Shown: positions 31,474-39,036 of the stretch, piece after piece
How the letters are laid out: each line of letters starts with the position of its first letter
Numbering within the stretch: the first letter of the stretch is position 1
NCBI GenBank assembly: GCA_016782125.1
Contig: JADDPA010000080.1
Location: 1 to 40,899, forward strand
Reading direction: 5' to 3'
DNA length: 40,899 nt
Origin: Thermobaculum sp.
GTDB lineage: Bacteria > Chloroflexota > Chloroflexia > Thermobaculales > Thermobaculaceae
Notes under the pieces: model-generated
Database searches by the model: none
The model's input: only the letters and a program-made list of their open reading frames with translations
What the model was told of the DNA's origin: nothing
Program-made: the position numbers and the translations under genes

Positions 31474-32997
31474 GTGACAACCCAGGCGAAAGGAATCGGC
31501 GATATCGTCCAGGGAATACGAGACAGCAGCTATGAGCTCGACACGGAAAGCCGCCTTGCGCGGGTTGGGTTGAAGGACGAGCAAGATATCGCGAGCGTGC
31601 TGGAAAAGTACGCGTGGTTGTATAACCAGGCAACAGTGCAACGGGCTAGAGAAGCCTCGGAGCGTGAGGCTGATCCTGCCGAGAAGAATCGCCTGCGTCG
31701 CGCCTATTACTTCCTGCTCGATGGCTATGTCAGCCGCAAGACCGCCGAGCAGGAGGACCGCGTCGTCTCCTTTGAGATGGGGGCGACCGTCGAAGTGGAC
31801 GGCGAGACGATCCCATTTCACAATGTCAGAGCATTGCTGGCGCGTGAGCCAGACTTCGAGCGGAGAGATCGGTTGCGCGACGCGACGCTGGAAGTGGCGG
31901 AGCAAACCAACCCGGACCGCGCGGAGATCGTTGGCCGGCGTCTCGATACTCTGACTTCGGAGTTCGGGTACAGTAGCTACACGCGCTATAACGGCGAGAA
32001 AAAGGGAGTCGACTACAACCTACTGCTTGGGCGGCTCGAGGACTTCCTATCGCGGACGCAGGAGACGTACGTCCGCCTCATGAGCCGATGGGCCGAGGAA
32101 AAGACCGGGCGAGCGCTCGGCACACTGGGGTCGAATCACTTCGCTTATATCAGCCGGGTTCCCGAGTACGATGCATATTTCACGAAAGGGCGCCTGGCCG
32201 ACGTTTACGCGCGCACGCTCCGTGGCATGGGGCTCGACATCCGCCGTCAGACGAATATCCATCTCGACACCGAGGATCGCCCAAAAAAGAATCCCCGGGC
32301 CTGCTGCTTCGCCCCCGACCCGCCCGGCGAGGTCCACCTGATCATCAAGCCGCTCGGTGGACTCGATGATTATGCCGCGTTCTTCCACGAGGCTGGCCAC
32401 GCTCAGCACTACGGGAATGTTGACCCCTCCCTGCCTTACCTCGACCGCGCGATCGGCACGAGCTACGCACTCACCGAGATCTACAGCTTCCTGTTGCAGT
32501 TCCTGACCGTCAATCGCTCGTGGCTCCGTGACGTCGTAGGAGTACCCGAGGACATCGCAGATGAGGTGGTCTATTACACCAAACTGTCGGAGTTCTTTCT
32601 GGTCCGCCGGTACGTAGCGAAACTCCGATATGAGCTCGCCTTCTATGAGCATCCTGCGGATCATGAGCGTAACAGGGCGCTCTATGCGGCAGCCCTCCAG
32701 GATGCTACCCGCTTCATCTATCCCCCGACTAACTACCTGAACGATATGGACAGCGGGTATTACTCCGCCGACTACCTTCGCGCCTGGATCACCGAGGCAA
32801 TGCTCCGTCACCATCTCGAGTCCGCGTATGGCGAAGCGTGGTATAACGCCCCGGAGGCCGGTGCCTTCCTTCGTGAGCTGTGGGCGGCCGGGGAAAGCCA
32901 CGAGAACGAAGAGATTGCGCGCATGATCGGTCACGAACCGTTCGACGCGTCGTGTCTCGCGGACCAGTTCCTGTCGCTCGCCCAAGCTCCCACGTGA
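31474..32997 (+). CDS. M3-family oligopeptidase (oligoendopeptidase F-like)
   Basis: This 507-residue cytoplasmic zinc metallopeptidase has the MA-clan motif FFHEAGHAQHYG (H305-E306-x2-H309) and a downstream zinc-ligand Glu in YALTEIYSF (E335). The helical N-terminal domain and C-terminal cap are typical of M3 enzymes that clip short peptides. The GTG at 31474 is chosen for its GGAGG site five bases upstream and its position relative to the promoter; upstream ATGs at 31417 and 31456 lack such sites. The substrate-binding His/Tyr region appears near YPPTNYLNDMDSGYYSADYLRAWI. It stands alone, divergent from lgt. Confidence 0.92.
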   Translation: MTTQAKGIGDIVQGIRDSSYELDTESRLARVGLKDEQDIASVLEKYAWLYNQATVQRAREASEREADPAEKNRLRRAYYFLLDGYVSRKTAEQEDRVVSFEMGATVEVDGETIPFHNVRALLAREPDFERRDRLRDATLEVAEQTNPDRAEIVGRRLDTLTSEFGYSSYTRYNGEKKGVDYNLLLGRLEDFLSRTQETYVRLMSRWAEEKTGRALGTLGSNHFAYISRVPEYDAYFTKGRLADVYARTLRGMGLDIRRQTNIHLDTEDRPKKNPRACCFAPDPPGEVHLIIKPLGGLDDYAAFFHEAGHAQHYGNVDPSLPYLDRAIGTSYALTEIYSFLLQFLTVNRSWLRDVVGVPEDIADEVVYYTKLSEFFLVRRYVAKLRYELAFYEHPADHERNRALYAAALQDATRFIYPPTNYLNDMDSGYYSADYLRAWITEAMLRHHLESAYGEAWYNAPEAGAFLRELWAAGESHENEEIARMIGHEPFDASCLADQFLSLAQAPT

Positions 32998-33100
32998 CCG
33001 CGTGCCCCAAGCGCAGTCCCGTCATAGCCCACTTCCGGTAGTGGCGAAAGCTTCGGGGTGCCGCTAAACTACTCAGGCACAGGGGGTGGACGGGACAACG

Positions 33101-34048
33101 ATGAAAACAGCGGTAGCACAAGCGTCAAACTCGTCGCAGAGTGAGGTTGGGCTGGAGTTCGTCCCGTGTAATCTCTGTGGCTCCGCGGATTCGACGGTCG
33201 TCCTGCGCGCGAATACGCAAGCAGCTGACTTACGTGCCGCGGTGTTCGCCTGCACGAGCCCTGGTGTCGGTCAGCACGGTACGATCGTCCGATGCAATAG
33301 CTGCGGCCTCGTATACACGAATCCACGGCCGAACGCCGCAATGCTCGACCGGTTGTATGCAGCGGTCGAAGATCCCTCCTACCTGGAGGAGGAAGATGCG
33401 CGCCTGGCGACCTTCCGCTATGAGATGCAACGGCTGGCCAAGCACGCACCACGCGGGCGTCTACTCGACATCGGCGCGCACGTGGGAACGTTCCTGCGGG
33501 TCGCCCGTGCTGCGGGCTACGAGGTGTCGGGAGTCGAGCCCTCGGCATGGGCAGCCCGCTACGCGAGAGAGACTCACGATCTCGATGTCCGCCCTACTAC
33601 AGTTGCACTCGCGGGCTTTCCCGAGGAGAGCTTCGATCTTGTCACCATGTGGGACGTCGTGGAGCACTTCGCTGACCCCCAGAGTGAACTGCGGGACGTT
33701 GCGCGGTTCGTGAAACCGGGCGGTGTCTTTGCGCTCACGACGATGAACGTCGGTAGTTTCACGCCCAGGCTGATGCGCGGACACTGGCCGTGGTACATGC
33801 TGATGCACCAGTACTACTTCACTCCCGAGAGTCTAACCCGGATGCTGGAGAAGGCTGGGTTCGAGGTTATCGCCATAGAGCCTCACGTACGGATCATCTA
33901 CATCCGTTACCTGGTCAGTAAACTCCACGCGTACAGTCCAGTGCTGCATCGCCTGGCTCGGTTGGCCACGGAGCGCACGGGTTTGGGGAACTTGCGGATA
34001 CCGGTCAATCTCGGTGATCTGATGACCATCTACGCGCGCAAAGTATAG
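33101..34048 (+). CDS. SAM-dependent methyltransferase with N-terminal zinc finger
   Basis: This 315-residue class I methyltransferase begins with a CxxC...CxxC zinc-binding module (CNLCGSADSTVVL, CNSCGLVYTNPRP). The SAM site follows: motif I LLDIGAHVGTFLRVARAAG and VSGVEPS, the acidic/aromatic motif DLVTMWDVVEHFADP and the post-motif LRDVARFVKPGGVFALTTMN. This architecture is common in C-methyltransferases acting on sugars and in UbiG-like proteins found in surface-polysaccharide loci; the target here is not evident. I use the ATG at 33101; a GTG five codons earlier is possible. The gene is followed ten bases later by the YihY gene, so the two are probably cotranscribed. Confidence 0.9.
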   Translation: MKTAVAQASNSSQSEVGLEFVPCNLCGSADSTVVLRANTQAADLRAAVFACTSPGVGQHGTIVRCNSCGLVYTNPRPNAAMLDRLYAAVEDPSYLEEEDARLATFRYEMQRLAKHAPRGRLLDIGAHVGTFLRVARAAGYEVSGVEPSAWAARYARETHDLDVRPTTVALAGFPEESFDLVTMWDVVEHFADPQSELRDVARFVKPGGVFALTTMNVGSFTPRLMRGHWPWYMLMHQYYFTPESLTRMLEKAGFEVIAIEPHVRIIYIRYLVSKLHAYSPVLHRLARLATERTGLGNLRIPVNLGDLMTIYARKV

Positions 34049-34058
34049 GGGGAGCGCT

Positions 34059-35009
34059 GTGAACGTACCTGGTATGGGCTTTGTGCGCAACATGGAGTCG
34101 AGTCTGAACCGGGTACGCGTGCCACTGACCCGCGAACGGCTCGGCTTCGCGTCGTTTCTGAAGCGCACCTTCAAGGAAATGAATGAGGACCATGTCGGCG
34201 CGTTCGCCGGCAGTCTGACCTATCGGGCGATCTTTGCTGTGCTGCCCTTCTTGACCTTTGTGATTTCGTTGCTCGGTCTCTTCGACGCCCGCGAATTTGT
34301 TAATGATGTAGTCGCGTCGCTCAAGCCAACGCTTCCTGATCCGGCCTATCAGTTCCTGCGCGAAAGTGCAAGAAAATTGACGAATAGAGAGCAAGACACC
34401 GCCTTCGGGCTCGGTGCTGTGATCTCCATTCTGGTCAGCCTGTACGGACTGTCCGGGGCCTTCCGGGCCGTCATGGAGGCTATGAACGTCATGTATGGGG
34501 TCGATGACTCGCGACCCTTCGTGAAGAAATACGTGACGTCTATCCTGCTGGCGCTCGGTGTTGTGAGCCTTCTACTTAGCGCAGCTACGCTGGTGGTCGC
34601 GGGGCCGAGCATTGCCCGTGCACTACTCGGTGATAGCATCGCACGGTACGCATGGTACGTCTTACAGTGGCCGGTACTCGTTCTGTTCGTGTTCCTGGCC
34701 TTTGCGGTGGTGTACTATTTCGCGCCCAACGTCGAGCAATCGTTCAAGTTCGTGACGCCTGGCTCCCTGATCGCGGTAGCGCTCTGGCTCATCTTTACCG
34801 GGCTGTTCTCGCTGTACGTGAACACAGCGGACTTCACTGCGTACGGCGCCGTCGCCGGCGCGGTGGTCTTCATGCTGTATATCTACTACACGTCGTTCAT
34901 CCTGCTGCTCGGCGCCGAGATGAACCAGATCGTGGAGGATGCCCACCCGGAGGGAAAGGACACCGGGGAAAAGGTCATCCCGAGCCAGGCGGCGCAATCC
35001 GCAACGTAG
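34059..35009 (+). CDS. YihY/BrkB-family inner membrane protein
   Basis: This 316-residue polytopic membrane protein has six predicted helices and the family markers AGSLTYRAIFAVLPFLTFVISL near the N terminus, SLYGLSGAFRAVMEAMNVMYGV, and FTAYGAVAGAVVFMLYIYYTSFILLLGAEMNQI at the C terminus. YihY proteins were once called ribonuclease BN, but that assignment is wrong; a role in envelope lipid transport has been proposed for the family. GGGGGAG precedes the GTG start at good spacing, immediately after the methyltransferase stop. The tail is short and polar. Confidence 0.93.
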   Translation: MNVPGMGFVRNMESSLNRVRVPLTRERLGFASFLKRTFKEMNEDHVGAFAGSLTYRAIFAVLPFLTFVISLLGLFDAREFVNDVVASLKPTLPDPAYQFLRESARKLTNREQDTAFGLGAVISILVSLYGLSGAFRAVMEAMNVMYGVDDSRPFVKKYVTSILLALGVVSLLLSAATLVVAGPSIARALLGDSIARYAWYVLQWPVLVLFVFLAFAVVYYFAPNVEQSFKFVTPGSLIAVALWLIFTGLFSLYVNTADFTAYGAVAGAVVFMLYIYYTSFILLLGAEMNQIVEDAHPEGKDTGEKVIPSQAAQSAT

Positions 35010-35051
35010 AAACCGCTCAGAACACGCTCGAGCCACGCCACTCGATTCGAC

Positions 35052-35074
35052 GCCGAGTGCGCCCTCGGCTGTTT
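35052..35074 (+). terminator. Candidate intrinsic terminator after the YihY gene
   Basis: GCCGAG (35052-35057) pairs with CTCGGC (35064-35069) around a 6-nt loop and is followed by TGTTT. An alternative CACTCG/CGAGTG hairpin overlaps it. Confidence 0.45.
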
Positions 35075-35232
35075 ACCATCCGAGTACTGATGACGTCACT
35101 TATCGTCCGGGGGCAGGTTGCTTCCTCTCCAACCGAATGTCGGTTTACGACAGGGTCCAGTACCATGACGTCTGAGAGTACGAGCAGCCGAGGGCGATAC
35201 GGCTCGGTCGGCAGAAACAAGGGAGAATACCT

Positions 35233-36288
35233 GTGTCCGTGATTGACCTTCGAAGCGACACCGTTACCCACCCAACCCCGGCGATGCGCGAGGCGATGGC
35301 TCGCGCTGAAGTGGGCGATGATCAGAGTGGTGAGGACCCCACCGTGAACCGCCTGGAGGAATTGGCGGCCTCGAAGGTGGGGAAGGAAGCCGCGATGTAC
35401 GTTCCCAGTGGCATCATGGGCAACCTGTGTGCGCTGTTGACGCACTGCGGCCGCGGCGATGAAGTGGTGATGGGCGACCAGAGCCACATATTCTGGTACG
35501 AGAGTGGCGGGGGCTCCGCGCTCGGTGGGCTGCCATATCGTACCGTGCGGAACAATCGCTACGGCGGCGTGGACCTTGACGAGATCGATGCCGCGATTCG
35601 TCCCGAGCGCAGCGGATTTCCTCCCACGGGACTGGTCTGCTTGGAGAACACTCACAATCGTTGCGGCGGCACCGTGCTGGACCGGGAGCAGATGCGGGCC
35701 CTTTCGGCTGTTGCTCACGACCGTGGCGTGCCTGTGCACCTCGATGGCGCGCGCATCTTCAATGCCGCCGCATACCTGAATCTCCCCGTACCAGAGCTCA
35801 CGGCGCCTGTCGACACCGTCCAGTTCTGCCTCTCGAAGGGTCTATCTGCGCCGGTCGGCAGCGTGCTCGCAGGCCCCGCCCCTTTCATTCACGAGGCGCG
35901 AAAGGCGCGCAAGATGCTTGGAGGCGCGATGCGGCAAGCAGGAGTCATTGCTGCCGCCGGCATCGTCGCGCTCGAGCAAATGGTGGATCGTATACCTGAA
36001 GATCACCGCGCCGCTCGAACGCTCGCACAACGCCTGAGCGAGTTGCCGGGTATCGAGATTGACCTCGAAACGGTGCAGACGAATATTGTCGTGTTCGAGC
36101 TCGCTGATGAGCGGTTCGAGCCCGAGCAATTCCTCTCGGCGCTCGCTGACAACGGGTTGCGCATCAGTAGCTTTGGCGCGCGCAGGCTCCGTCTGGTGGC
36201 TCGCCACGGACTTCAGACCGAAGAGTACGATCAGGCTGTCGAGATCATCGAAGGAGTGCTTAACGGCGTTCCGGCTGGGGCGAGATAG
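35233..36288 (+). CDS. Low-specificity L-threonine aldolase
   Basis: This 351-residue PLP enzyme of fold type I cleaves L-threonine/allo-threonine to glycine and acetaldehyde. Visible motifs are IDLRSDTVTHPTPAMREAM at the N terminus, the VGDDQSGEDPTVNRLE loop, VCLENTHNRCGGT, HLDGARIFNAAAYL and the PLP lysine K202 in FCLSKGLSAPVGS. The C-terminal domain with MLGGAMRQAGVIAAAGIVAL is also typical. GGGAG seven bases before the GTG sets the start. A strong hairpin whose loop contains the stop codon ends the gene. An overall match to alanine racemase-like beta-eliminating lyases is possible but less likely. Confidence 0.94.
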   Translation: MSVIDLRSDTVTHPTPAMREAMARAEVGDDQSGEDPTVNRLEELAASKVGKEAAMYVPSGIMGNLCALLTHCGRGDEVVMGDQSHIFWYESGGGSALGGLPYRTVRNNRYGGVDLDEIDAAIRPERSGFPPTGLVCLENTHNRCGGTVLDREQMRALSAVAHDRGVPVHLDGARIFNAAAYLNLPVPELTAPVDTVQFCLSKGLSAPVGSVLAGPAPFIHEARKARKMLGGAMRQAGVIAAAGIVALEQMVDRIPEDHRAARTLAQRLSELPGIEIDLETVQTNIVVFELADERFEPEQFLSALADNGLRISSFGARRLRLVARHGLQTEEYDQAVEIIEGVLNGVPAGAR

Positions 36289-36307
36289 CGCAACGTCTCG
36301 CCCCAGC
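36274..36307. terminator. Bidirectional terminator between threonine aldolase and cyclophilin genes
   Basis: A perfect 12-bp stem, GCTGGGGCGAGA/TCTCGCCCCAGC, with a 10-nt loop lies between two convergent genes. The left arm encodes the last codons of threonine aldolase and its TAG lies at the loop edge. The hairpin is symmetrical and could stop transcription from both sides. Confidence 0.6.
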
Positions 36308-36330
36308 GAGCGGGAACTTGATATCGCGGG

Positions 36331-37101
36331 CTACTGTTCGTCTATGGTGATCGTTTCAATCCGCACTGTCTCCTGCGGCCGATCACCGGTGCCGGTCGGT
36401 GTAGATGCGATCTCATCGACGACGTCCATGCCTGAAGTGACCTTACCGAAATGGTTGTACAGGGGACCCAGATTCGGCCCGCCACCTTCCAGGACGATGA
36501 AGAACTGACTTCCGTTCGTGTTCGGGCCTGCGTTCGCCATCGCGAGCGATCCCGTCTCGTACGGGCGCTGAGTGCTGCCTAGTTCGTCCTCGAACTGGTA
36601 GCCTGGACCACCAGATCCGGTTCCTGTGGGGTCCCCGCCCTGGATGACGAAGCCGGGAATGATCCGATGGAAGATGATACCGTCATAGTATCCTTCTCGC
36701 GCAAGGAACACGAAGTTGTTCACCGTAATGGGCGCGTCCTTCGGGTACAACTCTGCGACAATCGTGCCCTTATTCGTCTCGAACGTCGCGGTGTACTGCT
36801 TGTTGACGTCGATCTGCATCGCGGGTGGGGATGAATACTGCTTATTCACCTGTGCCTCCTGTGTGGCTCCGTCTGCCCCTTCGGGAATTGGTACCGTTTC
36901 CATTGCTGGTACCGGAGTCGCAACAGCCGTGCCGCCTGTTTCTGGAGCCACTACTTCGACGGTAGGGACGGTGCGGGCAGCGCTCACCTCCTCGGTAGGT
37001 ACAGGGAACTCTTCTACCGTTGTCGTCGGAGTAGCTGTGTTTGCCCCACACGCGGCGAGGAACAGGCCGGTGACCATAATCAACAGAAGTCTGCGCAACA
37101 A
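36331..37101 (-). CDS. Cyclophilin-type peptidyl-prolyl isomerase lipoprotein
   Basis: This 256-residue surface lipoprotein has a signal sequence with lipobox LFLAAC (Cys18), then a Thr/Val/Pro-rich linker (20-100). The cyclophilin domain (about 105-256) contains TFETNKGTIVAELYP, NFVFLAREGYYDGIIFHRIIPGFVIQGGDP, GPGYQFEDE, GSLAMANAGPNTNGSQFFIVL and HFGKVTSGMDVVDEI. The catalytic Arg (FHR) and QFFI motif are present, so the enzyme should isomerise X-Pro bonds outside the membrane. The start is a TTG with AAGGAA just upstream. It depends on Lgt, which is encoded nearby. Confidence 0.94.
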   Translation of the reverse strand: MLRRLLLIMVTGLFLAACGANTATPTTTVEEFPVPTEEVSAARTVPTVEVVAPETGGTAVATPVPAMETVPIPEGADGATQEAQVNKQYSSPPAMQIDVNKQYTATFETNKGTIVAELYPKDAPITVNNFVFLAREGYYDGIIFHRIIPGFVIQGGDPTGTGSGGPGYQFEDELGSTQRPYETGSLAMANAGPNTNGSQFFIVLEGGGPNLGPLYNHFGKVTSGMDVVDEIASTPTGTGDRPQETVRIETITIDEQ

Positions 37102-37184
37102 AGCTTCCTTTCAACATTGTGATTGCCAGCCGATTATGCCGCTCGCTGTTCAGCAGTGTCAAAAAAGCGCACATCCGGTTCGTA

Positions 37185-37213
37185 TTGAGCTTGTGTCAGG
37201 CGCTGAGTATAAT
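37185..37213 (+). promoter_or_regulatory. Promoter of the TPR operon
   Basis: TTGAGC (37185-37190), exactly 17 bases, TATAAT (37208-37213): the best sigma-70-type promoter in the window. The start codon at 37268 follows about 48 bases after the expected start of transcription. Confidence 0.65.
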
Positions 37214-37267
37214 GCGGGAAGAGCGGCCAATCGCCCCGGTTTCTTCCGGGCACAAGGGGGAACCACC

Positions 37268-38215
37268 ATGCACGAGCAGCCCGTCGATGGTCGAGACTCG
37301 CTCGAAATGCCGCTCTTCGAGGTTGCAGGGCCGGAAGGTAAGGCAAGCCGGCTGGTGAACCTTGGCGCGAAGCACTCTCAGGACGGCAGACTCGAGGACG
37401 CAGTGCTCGCGTTCGAACAGGCCGTGGAGGCTGCCCCGCAGAATCCCGTGTACCGCACGGACCTGGCGGCAGCGTACCGGAATCTGGTGCTCTCGGGCAC
37501 AGTTCGCGATGATCGGAGGATCGAGTCGCTCTATGAAAGTGCATGCGAGCACCTCCTCGAAGCTCTCAGGATTGATCCCGATTTCGCCGCAGCATATCGC
37601 GCGCTTGGGTTCCTGTACCGTGACATGGAAGCTCCGTGGCGAGCCCGGGAGATGTGGAATTATTTCCTCGAGATGGGGCCTAAGGGGCCGCAGGCTGCGG
37701 AGATTGAAGCGGAACTCCTCGAACTGGATCGCGTACAGCACCTGCACCGAATGTGCGAGGAAGCCTCGTACCTGGTGAACCACAATGAACCCGAGCGCGG
37801 CTTGCAGCTCCTGCGAGAGGTGATCGAAGACGAGGCGACCTGGTACGAGGCGTGGTTTTGGAGTGGACTGGCGTGTCGGGAGCTCGAGCTCATGGACGAA
37901 GGTATAAAGGCCTTCGCTCGGGCGGTCGAGCTTGATCCTGATAGCTGTTTCGCGTATCACGAGCTTGCAGCCCTGCTTGCACGCAAGGGCGAACGGGAGG
38001 CCGCCGAGGGGTTCTGGCGCAAGTCCCTGCAATTGGAACCGGACGAGCCGTGGATCATGTCCAATCTGGCTCTGTTGCTCTGGCAGGAGGAGCGACGCGC
38101 GGAGGCCGAGGCCCTGTTGTCTCGAGCGTTCGACATTGACCCTGCCAATCGGCGGCTGCGTCTCCGGCTACTTGCCCTACAGGAAGGGCAGCCCGCGCCA
38201 ACCGAGGAGCTGTAG
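37268..38215 (+). CDS. Tetratricopeptide-repeat protein (315 aa)
   Basis: The protein consists largely of TPR helices. Recognisable units start near ASRLVNLGAKHSQDGRLEDAVLAFEQAVEAAPQNP, then FAAAYRALGFLYRDMEAPWRAREMW, EAWFWSGLACRELELMDEGIKAFARAVELDPDS, CFAYHELAALLARKGEREAAEGFWRKSLQLEPDEP and WIMSNLALLLWQEERRAEAEALLSRAFDIDP. There is no signal peptide or enzymatic domain, so it is a scaffold or adaptor whose partner is unknown. The ATG at 37268 follows AAGGGGG and the strong promoter; upstream in-frame sequence lies antisense to the cyclophilin gene and is excluded. Its stop shares one base with the next start (TAGTG). Confidence 0.88.
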   Translation: MHEQPVDGRDSLEMPLFEVAGPEGKASRLVNLGAKHSQDGRLEDAVLAFEQAVEAAPQNPVYRTDLAAAYRNLVLSGTVRDDRRIESLYESACEHLLEALRIDPDFAAAYRALGFLYRDMEAPWRAREMWNYFLEMGPKGPQAAEIEAELLELDRVQHLHRMCEEASYLVNHNEPERGLQLLREVIEDEATWYEAWFWSGLACRELELMDEGIKAFARAVELDPDSCFAYHELAALLARKGEREAAEGFWRKSLQLEPDEPWIMSNLALLLWQEERRAEAEALLSRAFDIDPANRRLRLRLLALQEGQPAPTEEL

Positions 38216-38604
38216 TGACGCTAACGAGCGTCACGGAAGAAGAGCTGTATGACCTCGGTCGCTGGTTGGTTGGCTCCAATATACTCCTTCCTGATCTCTC
38301 GGACAGTGAGAGGAGTCATGTACTCCGAGGCCTGTGGGACAGAGCTGGATTCGTCGGCCGTAACAATGGTGGCTATCCGGTCGCGAGTGTCCTCGTACAT
38401 CACGGACTGGCGAAGCAGATCGCCAAGGTCGTCGAGGAAGTGACCGGCCGGCGAAGTCCCGCCCGGCCGCTCGGTGCGTCTTACTGGGTCGGAGTCTCCG
38501 GCGCACGGTGCAGACCGTGGCTGCGCTATCTCTATGCTAGGGCCTCCGTAGTATCCCCGGTTCGGGCTCGGCAGGTACGCACGCTACTGGCAGAGATGCA
38601 TTAG
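38215..38604 (+). CDS. Hypothetical protein (129 aa), second gene of the TPR operon
   Basis: This gene starts at a GTG that overlaps the TPR gene's stop by one base and uses GAGGAG from its end as ribosome-binding site. The first ~75 residues are helical (LYDLGRWLVGSNILLPDLSDSERSHVLRGLWDRAGFVGRNNGGYPVASVLVHHGL), which resembles a small adaptor-like helical domain. The C-terminal third is basic. There is no Cys pair, signal or membrane helix. I do not recognise the family. Its one-base overlaps on both sides imply tight coupling with the TPR protein and the DUF2007 protein. Confidence 0.7.
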   Translation: MTLTSVTEEELYDLGRWLVGSNILLPDLSDSERSHVLRGLWDRAGFVGRNNGGYPVASVLVHHGLAKQIAKVVEEVTGRRSPARPLGASYWVGVSGARCRPWLRYLYARASVVSPVRARQVRTLLAEMH

Positions 38605-38858
38605 TGGCGGCTGAGGACTTGGTGGTCCTTGCTAACGTGCCGGATGTGACGCTGGCGGGCATGTACGCGGAGCTGCTGCGCCGGGCGGGTATCCGCTGCC
38701 TGGTGCAGCCACAAGGCGCGGGATACGGTGGCTGGGGCGCTAGTGGTTTTGTGCCACACCGGCTGCTCGTCACCCGGAACACATACGAAACGGCACGCTC
38801 GCTGCTCACCGATACCTTCGGAGAAAACTACCTGACCTTCGCGGATGGCACGTTCTAG
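38604..38858 (+). CDS. DUF2007-like small protein (84 aa)
   Basis: This single-domain protein resembles DUF2007 (putative signal-transducing protein). It has VVLANVPDVTLAGMYAELLRRAGIRCLVQPQG, a Gly-rich loop, then HRLLVTRNTYETARSLLTDTFGE, a beta-alpha-beta ACT-like fold. Known members are small proteins often fused to or encoded beside other domains; their function is not established. It starts at a GTG overlapping the previous stop (TAGTG), as does its upstream neighbour, and is followed by a weak hairpin. Confidence 0.75.
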   Translation: MAAEDLVVLANVPDVTLAGMYAELLRRAGIRCLVQPQGAGYGGWGASGFVPHRLLVTRNTYETARSLLTDTFGENYLTFADGTF

Positions 38859-38881
38859 CTTCAGGCTGCCGAGACCTGAGG
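38859..38881 (+). terminator. Weak candidate terminator after the TPR operon
   Basis: CTTCAGG pairs with CCTGAGG (one G-T wobble) around a 9-nt loop, starting at the base after the DUF2007 stop. It has no T-tract. Confidence 0.3.
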
Positions 38882-38972
38882 GCTATCTCTCCGAATCAGA
38901 TACTCCCAGTCAGTGCCACGCATGATGCGCAAACGTCGCGTTAACAGCCATGGAACGTTCTGTGCCATTGTC

Positions 38973-39001
38973 TTGACTGAGGTGCAGGGGTATGCCACAC
39001 T
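38973..39001 (+). promoter_or_regulatory. Possible murA promoter
   Basis: TTGACT (38973-38978), 17 bases, CACACT (38996-39001). The -35 is good and the -10 poor. An overlapping TTGTCT-17-TATGCC pair is equally possible. Confidence 0.3.
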
Positions 39002-39036
39002 GGCCACGAACCGGCAACCGGTATATAGGGGGGCAG

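Noticed and set aside
35091-35098. TGACGTCA palindrome upstream of threonine aldolase
   Set aside because: An eight-base palindrome alone occurs often by chance in this composition and is not placed against a promoter.
36716-37267. N-terminal extension of the TPR gene
   Set aside because: The added 184 codons are antisense to the cyclophilin lipoprotein and lie upstream of a consensus promoter.
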